Counted from the first letter of the stretch, positions 36,615 through 46,302 are shown. The stretch: 64,000 nt of DNA from Planctomicrobium sp051466335 (GCF_051466335.1 NZ_CP195793.1:2666001-2730000); one strand, 5' to 3'. Notes: a model not told the origin generated them from the sequence alone. Numbers and translations: made by a program.

Positions 36615-36928
36615 GTGCGCGTGAAATAGCTGAAGAAGACGTAAATGTTGAGTGAAATGACACTCTCATTGCCGGTTCTTTTCAGGACATTCAATTTCAT
36701 GGCCAGAATTCCTTTCTGAGAAGATCAGCCAGTGTTGAACTGACGATGACACAACCCCCGCAGTGGAATGGAAATTCGACTGATTGACTCGTTGTTCCAC
36801 GCGACGTAGAGTTAAAAGCGTAGGCAGGGCAAACATCGACCGGGGCATCTCAGGGAGACGGGTGGTCACTTGTTAGTGACCATAGACGGTTTCGATGAAG
36901 GAATTCTTTCTAGGGATCGGCGTAACTG
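36615..36928. other. Intergenic region upstream of ftsH
   Basis: No gene or strong hairpin seen; presumably contains the ftsH promoter. Confidence 0.4.
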
Positions 36929-39034
36929 ATGGGATCTGGAACTCCTACTGGCGGTAAACTACCAGACCAGCATCCAGTTCAAAATCGCAACGACAAAGTG
37001 AAAAACACCCGATTTTGGGCGATTCTGGTCGGTGTGATTGTGCTCGTCGTGGGGATGACATGGCTGCGCGAAACGACGTCATCCAAAGAAGTCAAATTCG
37101 GAGACTTTCTGCGTCAGATTGAGAGCGGCGAGTTGAACTCGTCCAACGTCTTCGAGTTGCAGTTCACCTCTAAATATATCCAGTACCAAGATCGACCGCA
37201 GGACGGTGAAACGACATCCACGGCATCATCGGGTACGCCTGCTTCAGAAGAGCCCAAACCGGACGAGATTGGCAAGAAATCGCCAGATTTTGTCATCGCT
37301 TCGCTGCGGGAAGGAAAATCTCCGCAACGTTTTCGAGTCCCCATTGGATTCATTCCAGAGTCAAAAGTTGCGTCCGTCGTCGATCTTTTGAATGAGAAGA
37401 AGATCAGCTTTGCGAGTTCGAAGGCTCCTCCCGATTGGGGGGCTGCTTTCTCTCTCGCACTCATGGCAGCGATCGTCATTATTTTCATTCTGTTTTTGCG
37501 CCGGATGTCGGGGCCTGGGCAGGCAATGTCATTCGGTCGCAGTCGTGCCAAATTGATGGCTGAAGACGATGTGAAGGTCACGTTTGAGGACGTCGCAGGG
37601 ATCAACGAAGCGGTTGAAGAGCTGCGTGAAGTTGTTGAGTTCCTGCGGACACCCGGAAAATATCAGGCACTTGGGGGAAGAATCCCTCGAGGAGTTTTGC
37701 TTGTGGGGCCACCGGGAACCGGGAAAACACTCCTGGCCAAAGCGGTTGCGGGGGAAGCGGGTGTTCCGTTCTTCAGCTTGTCCGGGTCCGATTTCGTCGA
37801 GATGTTTGTCGGTGTTGGTGCCGCCCGCGTTCGGGACATGTTCTCGCAGGCGGCGGCAAAATCACCGAGTATTATTTTCATCGATGAATTAGATGCTCTG
37901 GGTAAAGCCCGTGGAAGTGGAATGCCTGGGGGCCATGATGAGCGTGAGCAAACGCTGAATGCCCTGCTGGTGGAGATGGATGGGTTTTCATCTGACCAGA
38001 GCGTGATCGTAATGGGGGCAACGAATCGCCCTGAAACGCTTGATCCCGCGTTGATGCGCCCGGGGCGATTCGACAGACATGTCCTTGTTGATCGCCCCGA
38101 TTACAAGGGCCGGGAAGCAACGCTCAACGTACATTCTAAAAAGATCAAGATGGCAGAGGACGTGAATCTGGGGCGTCTTGCCAAATTGACGCCCGGATTT
38201 GTCGGAGCCGATCTGGAAAATCTTGTCAATGAAGCAGCGTTGCTGGCTGCTCGCAAAGACAAAAATTCCGTTTCGATGCATGACTTCGAAGAAGCGATTG
38301 AGCGCGTCATTGCTGGTCTTGAGAAGTCATCCAAGATCATTCAGGAAGATGAGCGTCAGAGGGTCGCCTATCACGAGAGTGGCCATGCTCTCGTCGCCAG
38401 CTGTCTTCCAATGACCGATCCTGTACATAAGATCTCGATTATCCCTCGTGGCTTCGGTGCGCTCGGGTATATGTTGCAGCGTCCAGAAGATGATCGACAT
38501 CTCATTACCCAGACGGAAATCGTGAACCGGATTTGCGTGATGCTGGGTGGGATTGCTGCTGAAGATATTGTCTTCGAAGAGACCTCAACTGGGGCTCAAA
38601 ACGACCTCGAACGGGCGACAGATCTCGCCTCGAGAATGGTCATGGAATTCGGAATGAGTCCGAAATTGGGGAGAGTCAACTACCGGGAATCGAAACGCTC
38701 TCCCTTTTTGAACGGGGCGACCTCGGGAGGTGGAGAATCGAATCACAGCGAGCATACGCTGCGCGAGATCGATCTGGAAATTCGGAGGATTATCGATGAG
38801 TGTATGGAAACATCTCGCGAAATCCTGAGGAGCCGGCGCGCTGTGCTCGAACAGGTGACGAAAGAACTGATGGAACTGGAAGTGATGAATGGCGATCAGC
38901 TGAAAGTCATTCTTGACGCCCATCGAACAGGACCTCAACTGAAACCCGGCACGGCGGCAGCAAAACTCCCATTGGCCAGCGAAGACGTGAATTTCGCAGC
39001 GAATCCTTCGACGAATCTACAGGCCGGGAGTTAA
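36929..39034 (+). CDS. ftsH: ATP-dependent zinc metalloprotease FtsH
   Basis: A 701-residue membrane-anchored AAA+ protease that extracts and degrades misfolded membrane and short-lived cytosolic proteins. Two membrane segments (FWAILVGVIVLVVGMTWL and FSLALMAAIVIIFILFLR) flank a periplasmic segment with a Thr/Ser/Pro-rich insert. AAA domain: Walker A GPPGTGKT at about residues 260-267, Walker B IIFIDELDALGK, second-region ATNRPETLDPALMRPGRFDR. The zinc site is H482-E-S-G-H486 (YHESGHALVA); the third ligand should be in ATDLASRMVMEFG. All motifs are intact. Start ATG at 36929. The terminator at 39063 follows. Confidence 0.98.
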   Translation: MGSGTPTGGKLPDQHPVQNRNDKVKNTRFWAILVGVIVLVVGMTWLRETTSSKEVKFGDFLRQIESGELNSSNVFELQFTSKYIQYQDRPQDGETTSTASSGTPASEEPKPDEIGKKSPDFVIASLREGKSPQRFRVPIGFIPESKVASVVDLLNEKKISFASSKAPPDWGAAFSLALMAAIVIIFILFLRRMSGPGQAMSFGRSRAKLMAEDDVKVTFEDVAGINEAVEELREVVEFLRTPGKYQALGGRIPRGVLLVGPPGTGKTLLAKAVAGEAGVPFFSLSGSDFVEMFVGVGAARVRDMFSQAAAKSPSIIFIDELDALGKARGSGMPGGHDEREQTLNALLVEMDGFSSDQSVIVMGATNRPETLDPALMRPGRFDRHVLVDRPDYKGREATLNVHSKKIKMAEDVNLGRLAKLTPGFVGADLENLVNEAALLAARKDKNSVSMHDFEEAIERVIAGLEKSSKIIQEDERQRVAYHESGHALVASCLPMTDPVHKISIIPRGFGALGYMLQRPEDDRHLITQTEIVNRICVMLGGIAAEDIVFEETSTGAQNDLERATDLASRMVMEFGMSPKLGRVNYRESKRSPFLNGATSGGGESNHSEHTLREIDLEIRRIIDECMETSREILRSRRAVLEQVTKELMELEVMNGDQLKVILDAHRTGPQLKPGTAAAKLPLASEDVNFAANPSTNLQAGS

Positions 39035-39062
39035 CAAGCAGAGTTTAAGTTCTACAATCATC

Positions 39063-39098
39063 ACGCAGCGGCAACCGGAATTGCTGCTGCGTTTTTTG
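39063..39098 (+). terminator. Terminator after ftsH
   Basis: ACGCAGCGGCAA / TTGCTGCTGCGT (12-base arms, one G-U pair) with loop CCGGAA, then TTTTTTG. It ends ftsH and lies upstream of the methyltransferase start at 39129. Confidence 0.9.
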
Positions 39099-39128
39099 TT
39101 GAACTGTTTGAATCGAAGCGAGTTGGAA

Positions 39129-39938
39129 ATGCCAGAACAATTCATCGAAGGAATCGATGATCCTCGAATTGTTCCTTATCGTCACTTGAGGCGAATGAAT
39201 CTGACGCGATGGTCGGGGTTGTTCATCGCGGAAGGGACCCGGCTTGTCGAACGGTTGCTTGAGAGTGATTTTGAAATCCATTCCATTCTGGTGAGCGAAG
39301 CTCATCGGCGACGACTCTCCGAGCAGACTCTCGCGGAAAAGCAGGTCTACGTGGCTCCACTTCCAATTCTGGAGCAGGTGATCGGGTTTCAGTTCCATGC
39401 TGGGATGCTGGCTTGCGGTTATCGCAAGCAATCCCCTGCCCTGCAGGATTGGTTGCCCCCTCGCGGCAAGTCGTCGCTGATTGTCGGATGCCCTCAGACT
39501 TCGGACCCCGATAACCTCGGGACGGTCATCCGTATCTCGGCGGGACTGGGAGCAGATGGTGTGCTCGTCGGGAAGACGTCGGCAGATCCATTTTCAAGGC
39601 GGACGCTGAGAATTTCGATGGGAAACGCGTTTTTCCTACCCATCCTGCAATCCGGCGACTTTGCAGAATCGATGCGGCAGATGCAGGTGGACGGGGGTTA
39701 CACCGCTGTCGCGTCCATGCTTGATCCCAGTGCGATTCCTCTTTCCCAAGTCACTCGCCCGCACCGATTGCTGCTGTTGCTTGGGAATGAAGATGAGGGC
39801 TTACCTCCCGATTTGGCTGCGATGGCCGATGAGAAAGTCGTCATCCCCATGGCGGATCAAATCGATTCACTGAACGTCGGGATCGCCGCGGGGATCATGC
39901 TGCACCACTATGAACAAGTGGCGCAGCGACGCCCATGA
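39129..39938 (+). CDS. TrmH-family (SpoU) RNA 2'-O-methyltransferase
   Basis: A 269-residue SPOUT-class enzyme. The N-terminal substrate-binding part (LFIAEGTRLVERLLESDFEI) leads to the knotted catalytic domain with motif 1 DPDNLGTVIRISAGLGADGV, motif 2 LLLLGNEDEGLPPD and motif 3 IPMADQIDSLNVGIAAGIML. These carry the Asn/Arg, Glu and Ser-Leu-Asn signature residues. It would 2'-O-methylate a ribose in rRNA or tRNA; the target base is not known. The ATG at 39129 is used because the frame upstream overlaps the ftsH terminator. Confidence 0.93.
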   Translation: MPEQFIEGIDDPRIVPYRHLRRMNLTRWSGLFIAEGTRLVERLLESDFEIHSILVSEAHRRRLSEQTLAEKQVYVAPLPILEQVIGFQFHAGMLACGYRKQSPALQDWLPPRGKSSLIVGCPQTSDPDNLGTVIRISAGLGADGVLVGKTSADPFSRRTLRISMGNAFFLPILQSGDFAESMRQMQVDGGYTAVASMLDPSAIPLSQVTRPHRLLLLLGNEDEGLPPDLAAMADEKVVIPMADQIDSLNVGIAAGIMLHHYEQVAQRRP

Positions 39939-39972
39939 ACTGCTATCCGGTCCAGAGACGAAAGTGACTGTC

Positions 39973-40764
39973 TCACTTCGCCCGTTTGATCGGCTGAAGG
40001 AAAGTCATCGCATCCAGAATAGCTGCACGGGGAGTAAAGCGGACGCTGAACGAAAGAAGATTGTTGATCAAACCAGGCATGACCAGCCGCTTTTTCTTCC
40101 GAAGCCCGCGATAGCCCGCCTTGGTGACGGCGTCGACGCTCATCGCATTGTGCTTGAAGACGGGAGTGTCGTGCATCGCGGATTCATCCCCGAACTCGGT
40201 GCGGGTTGGTCCGGGGCATAGACAGGTGACTGAAACGCCTGTTCCCTGCAGTTCTTTCCATAAAGCTTCTGAAAAGTTGAGCACGAATGCTTTGGTCGCG
40301 TAGTAGACGTTGACATTCGGACCCGGCTGGAATGCTGCAGTCGAAGCAATATTGAGGATCGCTCCTCGTTTTCGAGCGAGCATTCCCGGCAGGAGTAGAT
40401 GAGAAAGCTCAACAAGAGCGGTGATGTTCAGCTGGATCATGCTCACTTGGCGTGCCAGCGGGATCTCAACAAAACGACCCATCTGACCGAAGCCAGCATT
40501 GTTGATCAGCGTATCCACCTGAAGGCCAGCTTCTTCGATCTTCTGAACGAGCACAACAGCGGCGTTGGGAGCCGCGAGGTCCAGTGGAATGATTGTGGTT
40601 TTTGTTCCGTGAACACGGAGCAATTCGTCCGCAAGTTCCTTCAGACGGTCTTCGCGTCGAGCGGTGAGAATGATGTCGGAACCGTCAGCTGCGAACAGCC
40701 GAGCGAACTCACGTCCAATTCCGGAAGAGGCACCGGTAATCAACACCACTTCATTTTTAGACAT
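39973..40764 (-). CDS. Short-chain dehydrogenase/reductase
   Basis: A 263-residue classical SDR. NAD(P) site VVLITGASSGIGREFARLFA; NNAGFGQMG; active-site Tyr/Lys in YYATKAFVLNFSEALWKELQ with Ser in ILNIASTAAFQPGPN; and LCPGPTRTEF. These give a complete N-S-Y-K arrangement. It resembles DltE-like and other YqjQ-type reductases; the substrate is unknown. ATG at 40764 is chosen because GGAGAAAG lies about 8 bases upstream; an in-frame start at 40899 lacks support. It is convergent with the methyltransferase gene. Confidence 0.92.
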   Translation of the reverse strand: MSKNEVVLITGASSGIGREFARLFAADGSDIILTARREDRLKELADELLRVHGTKTTIIPLDLAAPNAAVVLVQKIEEAGLQVDTLINNAGFGQMGRFVEIPLARQVSMIQLNITALVELSHLLLPGMLARKRGAILNIASTAAFQPGPNVNVYYATKAFVLNFSEALWKELQGTGVSVTCLCPGPTRTEFGDESAMHDTPVFKHNAMSVDAVTKAGYRGLRKKKRLVMPGLINNLLSFSVRFTPRAAILDAMTFLQPIKRAK

Positions 40765-41152
40765 CTGGACTCTTTCTCCACATTTCACTGCGAATAAAAC
40801 GTTTGGGCAACAGAAGTCTAGCGAAGTTCGAGACAAATCACCTGCTGTGAACTCGCAGAATTCGGCTGTTGCGTGGAGGATTCTTGAGGGAGATGTCACG
40901 GAACGAATTCCGTGCAGATCGCGCGAGTCCTATTGTACGGGATTTCATTTCCTTTGTTTTCTGAAAGATCTCCCTCAATTTGGTGAATTTGGCGGCCAAT
41001 CACACCTGATGGTGTGCGTATTGCCACGGCCATGAGTCGCGATTCCGAATATCGCGTATTTACGTGCCTTGAGACGACTCGCGTTCGCATCGAAAGAGAG
41101 TTATCTTTTGTTGCGAAGGTTTCTACAGGTTCGATCCGTGAGGAGGATTCAA
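40765..41152. other. Divergent intergenic region
   Basis: Between the SDR and the SGNH hydrolase. A small hairpin CACACCTGATGGTGTG near 41005 is the only structure seen. Confidence 0.4.
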
Positions 41153-42112
41153 ATGCGTCTTGCTGCCATGCTGGTCGGTTTTGCGCTCAGTTGCATGAAC
41201 TGTTTGTCCTATTCCGTGGTCGCTGCCGATGAAACTGCGTTTCCCCTGCAAGCCAAAAAGCTGCTCTTCATTGGAGATTCGATCACCTACGCAGGTGGCT
41301 ACGTTGACGTTATCGAGGCACAGCTGAGGTTGAACGCGGTTGCTCCTTTACCGGAAGTGATCAATCTGGGGCTGCCTAGTGAGGGTGTGACAGGTCTTTC
41401 CGAGGAAGGGCATCCTTTTCCTCGTCCCAATGTCCATGAGCGTTTGGAACGGGCTCTGGAGAAGATCCAACCCGATGTCGTTGTTGCGTGTTTTGGGGTG
41501 AACGACGGTATTTACGCCCCCTTCGATAAAGATCGCTTCAAGGCATATCAGCAAGGGATTCTCGAGTTGATCAAGAAGGTTCATGCAGCCAACGCGAAGC
41601 TAGTGCTGCTGACTCCACCCCCATTTGATCCACTGCCAATGAAAAAATCTGGAGCGCTGAAGCCGCGAGATGCCGAAAAATTTGGCTGGACTGGGATCTA
41701 CGAACACTACGATTCCGAAGTGATTCAGCCGTACGGTCAGTGGATTCGGACGTTGGGCGATCAGGTGGAAGTGGTGATCGATGTACATCAGCCGATGACT
41801 GAATACGTCGAAAAGAAGCGTCAGGAGAATGCTGATTTCACTCTTTCTGGAGATGGCATTCACTTTGACCATGAGGGGCACGAGGTGATGGCGGCGGCCA
41901 TTCTGAAGAGATGGGGACTTCCCGTGAAGACAATCTCTCAGCCTGAACTCATCACGCTCGTTTCCCAGCGTCAGCAGTTGCTCAAGAATTCCTGGCTGAG
42001 TGAAGTCGGGCATCTGCGCCCTGGAATTGAAATTGGACTGCCAATCGATGAGGCTCGGACAGCGGCGCGCGAACTGGATCTGAAAATCCAGAACATCGTC
42101 GCCGGGAACTGA
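41153..42112 (+). CDS. Exported SGNH/GDSL hydrolase
   Basis: A 319-residue exported esterase-like protein. Signal peptide MRLAAMLVGFALSCMNCLSY then VVAAD. Block I GDSIT in LLFIGDSITYAGGYVD has the catalytic Ser; block II G in NLGLPSEGVTGLS; block III GVND in ACFGVNDGIYAP; block V DGIHFDHEGH has the Asp and His. The complete Ser-Gly-Asn-His set suggests an active hydrolase, often an O-acetyl or lipid esterase of glycans. ATG at 41153 is set by GGAGGA 6 bases upstream; an in-frame ATG at 41069 gives no signal peptide. Confidence 0.93.
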   Translation: MRLAAMLVGFALSCMNCLSYSVVAADETAFPLQAKKLLFIGDSITYAGGYVDVIEAQLRLNAVAPLPEVINLGLPSEGVTGLSEEGHPFPRPNVHERLERALEKIQPDVVVACFGVNDGIYAPFDKDRFKAYQQGILELIKKVHAANAKLVLLTPPPFDPLPMKKSGALKPRDAEKFGWTGIYEHYDSEVIQPYGQWIRTLGDQVEVVIDVHQPMTEYVEKKRQENADFTLSGDGIHFDHEGHEVMAAAILKRWGLPVKTISQPELITLVSQRQQLLKNSWLSEVGHLRPGIEIGLPIDEARTAARELDLKIQNIVAGN

Positions 42113-42120
42113 TCCGAGCA

Positions 42121-43602
42121 CTATTTCCCGATTGTTTCGTCGAGGCCCACCTTGCTCGCCAGCATGTCAAAGAGCATGGGAATGCCGAAATAAAGTCCGA
42201 TCCCAGCAGTTGCGATAATCGCCAGCCAGATGATCAGGCCAAAAACACCAAGAGTTCCATCGACCAGCTTTCGAAGGGACCGCCAGATCCAACGTCGTTC
42301 ATACTGCTTTGCCAGTTTCTCGTACTGGGCTGCCAAATTGGTGTTTCGAGCGTTCGCAGATTGTCTCGCCAGCATTCGACGGACTTCACCTTCAAAAACC
42401 GGGATCTGTGCCATCGGAATGAACGGTCCCTTGGATTGCTGGCTCGCCTGAATTTTTTCTGTGAAGCGATCGGAGATGAGGGACTGAATGATCGCCTGCT
42501 GCGTCATTTTGGCGATCTTCGGAGTTCCTGCCTCGTCGTAGCGAACATACCAAACCGCGTCGTTTGCTTGCTGTGGCCGTCTGGTTTCAGCGTTGAACCC
42601 AGGTTCGGTGGAAGCGGCATGCTGTGTCCCGCTCGCTGGTTGATTCGATGAGGGTGCGTGCTGGGGGCGATTCGAAGGTGTACTCTTGGCAGTCTTTGGT
42701 CGATGGCGGATCACTGTTCGGTGTGCTTCATCGATGAACGACAGAGATTCGCCAGCCATTCCGAGCTTTTCGAGGTCTTTGATCATTTCCGCACAGGTCT
42801 GATAACGTCCCTTGATGTCCGGGGACATTGCTTTGTCGATGATCAGCGAGAGTCGTTCAGGGATTCCTGCCGCAGTTCGATGAACGGAGATGAACTTCCC
42901 TTTTTCTTTGTTGGTGATCAGCTCGACGAGGGACTCTCCACTAAAAGGGGTTTTTCCCGCAAGGAAATAGTACAGCGTGCATCCGAGCGCGTAGACATCC
43001 GAGCGGCGATCGACATGCTTGGCGTTGCGGGCCTGCTCGGGGGCCATGTAATGGGGAGTGCCGAGACCTGTGCCACTTTGTGTCAGCGAGAATTCGGGTT
43101 CATCGACTTCTTTTGCCAACCCGAGGTCAGAGAGTTTTACGACTCCTTTACTGGTCACCAGAATATTGTCAGGCTTCACGTCGCGATGAATCATGTTAAG
43201 TTCATGCGCGTATTCGAGCGCCTCGCCGATCACGAGTGTGACGAGGAGTGCATCAGCAACGGAGAGCTTTCCCAGTTTATTCAACCAGTCCTGCATACTT
43301 TTACCGTCGATCAATTCCATTGCCACAAAATGCAACCCTTGATCGGAATCGACCGCGTAACACCGAACAACATTTTGGTGGTCGAGCTTGGCCATGGCGC
43401 GGGCTTCGCGGACAAACCGGTCGACGAACCCTGGCTTGGCGGAGATCTCTTTAGACATCACTTTCAGAGCGCAGTCCCGGTCCAGACTGATCTGATGGGC
43501 CAGAAAAACTGTTCCCATCCCTCCTTGACCGAGTTTTCTCTTGAGTTCAAAGTCCCCTAATTTGGTGATCTTCCTCTGAACCTCAGAGTTTTCAGCAGCC
43601 AT
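42121..43602 (-). CDS. Ser/Thr protein kinase with C-terminal membrane anchor
   Basis: A 493-residue Hanks-type kinase. G-loop GQGGMGTVFLA (residues 25-35), catalytic K47, E66, HRDVKPDN at 139-146, and DLG at 159-161 in place of DFG (common in bacterial kinases). The activation segment LTQSGTGLGTPHYMAPEQAR is intact. The C-terminal 180 residues include a Pro/Ser/Gln-rich linker, a GYF_2-like segment (DAVWYVRYDEAGTPKIAKMT) and one membrane helix (LGVFGLIIWLAIIATAGIGL) before the C-terminus. Read from ATG at 43602, which has GAGGG 6 bases upstream. It ends 8 bases beyond the SGNH stop, convergent. Confidence 0.95.
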   Translation of the reverse strand: MAAENSEVQRKITKLGDFELKRKLGQGGMGTVFLAHQISLDRDCALKVMSKEISAKPGFVDRFVREARAMAKLDHQNVVRCYAVDSDQGLHFVAMELIDGKSMQDWLNKLGKLSVADALLVTLVIGEALEYAHELNMIHRDVKPDNILVTSKGVVKLSDLGLAKEVDEPEFSLTQSGTGLGTPHYMAPEQARNAKHVDRRSDVYALGCTLYYFLAGKTPFSGESLVELITNKEKGKFISVHRTAAGIPERLSLIIDKAMSPDIKGRYQTCAEMIKDLEKLGMAGESLSFIDEAHRTVIRHRPKTAKSTPSNRPQHAPSSNQPASGTQHAASTEPGFNAETRRPQQANDAVWYVRYDEAGTPKIAKMTQQAIIQSLISDRFTEKIQASQQSKGPFIPMAQIPVFEGEVRRMLARQSANARNTNLAAQYEKLAKQYERRWIWRSLRKLVDGTLGVFGLIIWLAIIATAGIGLYFGIPMLFDMLASKVGLDETIGK

Positions 43603-44040
43603 TGTTGCCCTCGATTCATGCGAAACTCGGTTGAAATCAGATTGCTGTTATGCACCTGAAGACATTTGGAAGTGGGAGCGCTGGGAAAGATTAAGTTGGT
43701 CGGTAATACCGAATCAGATGGATTTCTTTCTGATTATGTCGAAATTGCGGGGGTGATGGCAACGAAACATGCTAAAATTGGTCCATCCCCGCTGATCCTG
43801 ATTGAATGCAGTTCCTGACCCTCCTGCGCGTCGATCGACCCACAGTGGAGCTCAGTAGCACTTGACCGGCCGGGCAGAATCTGGACTAATGCGCCTCTGT
43901 AGAGGGGCCGATGCGGAGTCATTGCATTTCAGGTGCATTGATCTGTTACAATCAATCTTTTGGTTCGTCCAAGTCCGCCTCAGGCGGCCACAATCAGTCA
44001 CTGATTCATCGTTCTGTCATTTGTTGAAACGCTCGCTGGA
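43603..44040. other. Divergent intergenic region between kinase and panD
   Basis: No gene, tRNA or strong terminator seen. GTCCGCCTCAGGCGGCC near 43970 is a short hairpin. Confidence 0.4.
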
Positions 44041-44412
44041 ATGCTCCTTAGACTTCTCAAATCGAAACTCCATCAGGCAGCCGTCACCCAAACGGAGTTG
44101 CATTACCACGGCAGCATCACCATCGACCGGGACATTATGGACGCGGTCGGCCTGCTTCCTTATGAGCAGGTACTCATTGCAAACAGCGCCAACGGTCACA
44201 GGGGCGAAACCTACGTACTGGAAGGCGAACGCGGTTCCGGCGTGATGCAGATGAACGGAGCCTTGGCTCGACACGCTCACAAAGGCGATCGCATTATCAT
44301 TATGTCGTTTGCGTTCGCGACACAGGAAGAAGCGCTGCAGCACAAACCGAAAGTGGCGATTCTGAATGAGAAGAATGTGATCATCGAACAGTTCGAAGGG
44401 GAGATCTCGTAG
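44041..44412 (+). CDS. panD: Aspartate 1-decarboxylase
   Basis: A 123-residue pyruvoyl enzyme that makes beta-alanine from aspartate for pantothenate. MLLRLLKSKLHQAAVTQTEL and YHGSITIDRDIM carry the self-cleavage site between G24 and S25; K9, R54 and Y58 match conserved active-site residues, and GERGSGVMQMNGALARH the C-terminal signature. Full length. The other pantothenate genes are not near. A terminator at 44443 makes it monocistronic. Confidence 0.97.
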   Translation: MLLRLLKSKLHQAAVTQTELHYHGSITIDRDIMDAVGLLPYEQVLIANSANGHRGETYVLEGERGSGVMQMNGALARHAHKGDRIIIMSFAFATQEEALQHKPKVAILNEKNVIIEQFEGEIS

Positions 44413-44442
44413 GGGATCCCGCTACGCAAGTTGAATCATGAA

Positions 44443-44475
44443 AAAAGGCACAAATCAACCCGATTTGTGCCTTTT
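44443..44475 (+). terminator. Bidirectional terminator between panD and a convergent gene
   Basis: AAAAGGCACAAATC / GATTTGTGCCTTTT 14-base arms with loop AACCC. A-run on one side and T-run on the other, so it can serve both strands. Confidence 0.88.
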
Positions 44476-44539
44476 ACGTTTGATCACCGACGGTATTTAG
44501 CAGACTTCATTGTTCGCAGTTGGCTGTAATTTTCGTCAC

Positions 44540-45076
44540 TTATTCTCCCGGGGGCAGGAATAGATTTCCTGGCTCGGGGCCGCGATTCTCTTCGTCGAGA
44601 TTCAGGTCAACATCCGGAAGATCACTCAGGTCGTCTTCAACGGAATCGTCGTCTCCCAGTTCAAGGCTGGCAGACATCTCTTCAAATAGCGGTTCATATT
44701 CTTCTCGCTCATGGTCAGTCACCTGTGCCATGACGAAGAGTGTGCGACTCCCGATTTCCACTGCTCTCAGATAGACACAATTGATCAGTTCAAGCGAGAC
44801 GAACTCGAGGTTGACCGCTGATGCTTTCATTCCACTGAGAATTGATTCCGCTGGATACTCATCGACGTCGTCGTATTCGCTGTCGAACGCTTCAACAGCC
44901 TCGGAGAGAACTTTCGAGGCGAGCGGACGCCCTTGCAGCACGGTTGCGGACCAGAATGTCCCCATGTCAGTCACGCTGACGGTAAACGTATCCTCACCCG
45001 GCTCTTCAGTCAGTTCCCACCCGTTCGGGTACTTGAATGTGAGTCCGTGTCCTCTGTATTCCCTCGTCAAACTCAT
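44540..45076 (-). CDS. Conserved hypothetical protein
   Basis: A 178-residue soluble protein with no signal peptide. It starts MSLTREYRGHGLTFKYPNGW and is predicted alpha/beta, with a strongly acidic, probably disordered C-terminus (GDDDSVEDDLSDLPDVDLNL). The N-terminal segment resembles small proteins with a PsbP/DUF1795-like fold (FKYPNGWELTEEPGEDTFTV), but this is tentative. ATG at 45076 is preferred over a TTG one codon earlier. Confidence 0.65.
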   Translation of the reverse strand: MSLTREYRGHGLTFKYPNGWELTEEPGEDTFTVSVTDMGTFWSATVLQGRPLASKVLSEAVEAFDSEYDDVDEYPAESILSGMKASAVNLEFVSLELINCVYLRAVEIGSRTLFVMAQVTDHEREEYEPLFEEMSASLELGDDDSVEDDLSDLPDVDLNLDEENRGPEPGNLFLPPGE

Positions 45077-45169
45077 CAAAAAACCTGCGATTCAGTGATC
45101 AAATTCGGTCGTTGCTTTTCTTCACATGATGTGCAAAGTGCATCAGCCTGTCGAGTAAGTCGCGCCCAA

Positions 45170-45210
45170 TAAAAAATCTGCCGGAAATCGAGTGTGGATT
45201 TCCGGCAGAT
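45170..45210 (-). terminator. Terminator after the Ntn hydrolase (minus strand)
   Basis: On the minus strand ATCTGCCGGAAATC pairs with GATTTCCGGCAGAT (14-base perfect arms, 7-base loop) and is followed by TTTTTTATT. Confidence 0.93.
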
Positions 45211-45240
45211 CGAAGTTTGATTCAACTAAGAGTCAGCTGA

Positions 45241-46302
45241 TTATTCCGGTGCAAGGAATTTAAAAGCGGCTGCTGGTTTGAAGTTTTTGGACTGATTTCC
45301 AGCTGTATCGGGATATCCGTCGAGTGTCAATTTACGGACGCCAGCTTCTGGAGAAAAATCGATCTGCTTGAGGTCAACCCACAGCACCGATGGGCTGAAT
45401 GTCCCCTCGTAGAAGTAAACGAGGTTCTTTTGATCGCTGACTGTTCGCCAAAGAGTGGATGAGATGTTTGGTTGTCCTTCCACAGAAATTCCGCGTGGGA
45501 CGCTGACACTTCGCATGACGCTGAACACGGAGGCGACTGCTTCCCGTGGGTCAGCACTTTGTCGGCATGCGTTAATGAAAAAGGAAGCGCGAGCGAACCG
45601 GTCGGCAGCCCGCGAGGTTCCCGGAAGCATCACTGTTCCACCGATGCTTTCCCAGTACTTGTTCAGAGCAAGTTGCTGATCGTACGTTGGAGAGTTGGTC
45701 ATGACCTGATACTGGCGGCCATGATGGATGATCAGCTCGCCATTCACGTATTCGAAGATTGCGGAATCTCCCGTCGGGTCTGAAATAGCAAGATGCACTG
45801 CTCCTTTGCTGCCATTGGGGGCGACCACTGGGACGATCCGGATTTTATCCTGCTCAACTTCCTTGACCGCTTCCTCCACCGTCGCGAAGTTGTCGAGGAG
45901 ATATTGTGCCCAGGCTGTGATGACGACCGCTGGACGAGTGTCGGTTTCGGCAGGGTATTCAGATTCGACGAGGTACAGCATGTTGGCGACGAGTCCTTTC
46001 TCGTTCATGCCGTCTGCTGTGCCCCCTTCATAGATCGAGGCGACAACGCTCCCGTACTTGCTTGTCCACTCCAACGAACCCTTCTCGAGTCCTCCATTTC
46101 GATTCATGCCGCGAGGAAATGTCCAGAGGTTTGTCTGCATCTCCTCCGCCCAGTCCATCGTTCGGCCGGTGACGGTCTGTCTTTCTTTGCCAAAGTACAC
46201 AGCGCGAGTACATGCCTCTGCCACTGGGCTGGAAAGGGTTGCCAGTGCGACAGCTGATGCCGAGCTGAGTGCAAAAATAGAACGGAGCGAAAGATTCAGC
46301 AT
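45241..46302 (-). CDS. Exported Ntn hydrolase (choloylglycine hydrolase / penicillin V acylase family)
   Basis: A 353-residue exported linear amide C-N hydrolase. The signal ends ...SSPVAEA, and cleavage leaves C31 as the N-terminal residue, the required nucleophile: CTRAVYFGKERQTVTGRTMD matches the family, including R and D of the RxMD region. Other family segments are present: GMNEKGLVANMLYLVES and MTNSPTYDQQ. It would hydrolyse an amide such as a bile acid conjugate, penicillin V or an N-acyl homoserine lactone; bile is unlikely in this host, so the substrate is unknown. ATG at 46302 has AAGGG about 9 bases upstream; it has its own terminator. Confidence 0.92.
   Translation of the reverse strand: MLNLSLRSIFALSSASAVALATLSSPVAEACTRAVYFGKERQTVTGRTMDWAEEMQTNLWTFPRGMNRNGGLEKGSLEWTSKYGSVVASIYEGGTADGMNEKGLVANMLYLVESEYPAETDTRPAVVITAWAQYLLDNFATVEEAVKEVEQDKIRIVPVVAPNGSKGAVHLAISDPTGDSAIFEYVNGELIIHHGRQYQVMTNSPTYDQQLALNKYWESIGGTVMLPGTSRAADRFARASFFINACRQSADPREAVASVFSVMRSVSVPRGISVEGQPNISSTLWRTVSDQKNLVYFYEGTFSPSVLWVDLKQIDFSPEAGVRKLTLDGYPDTAGNQSKNFKPAAAFKFLAPE

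Noticed and set aside
42658..43560. 300-codon frame on the plus strand opposite the Ser/Thr kinase
   Set aside because: Shadow; the kinase motifs on the minus strand are complete.
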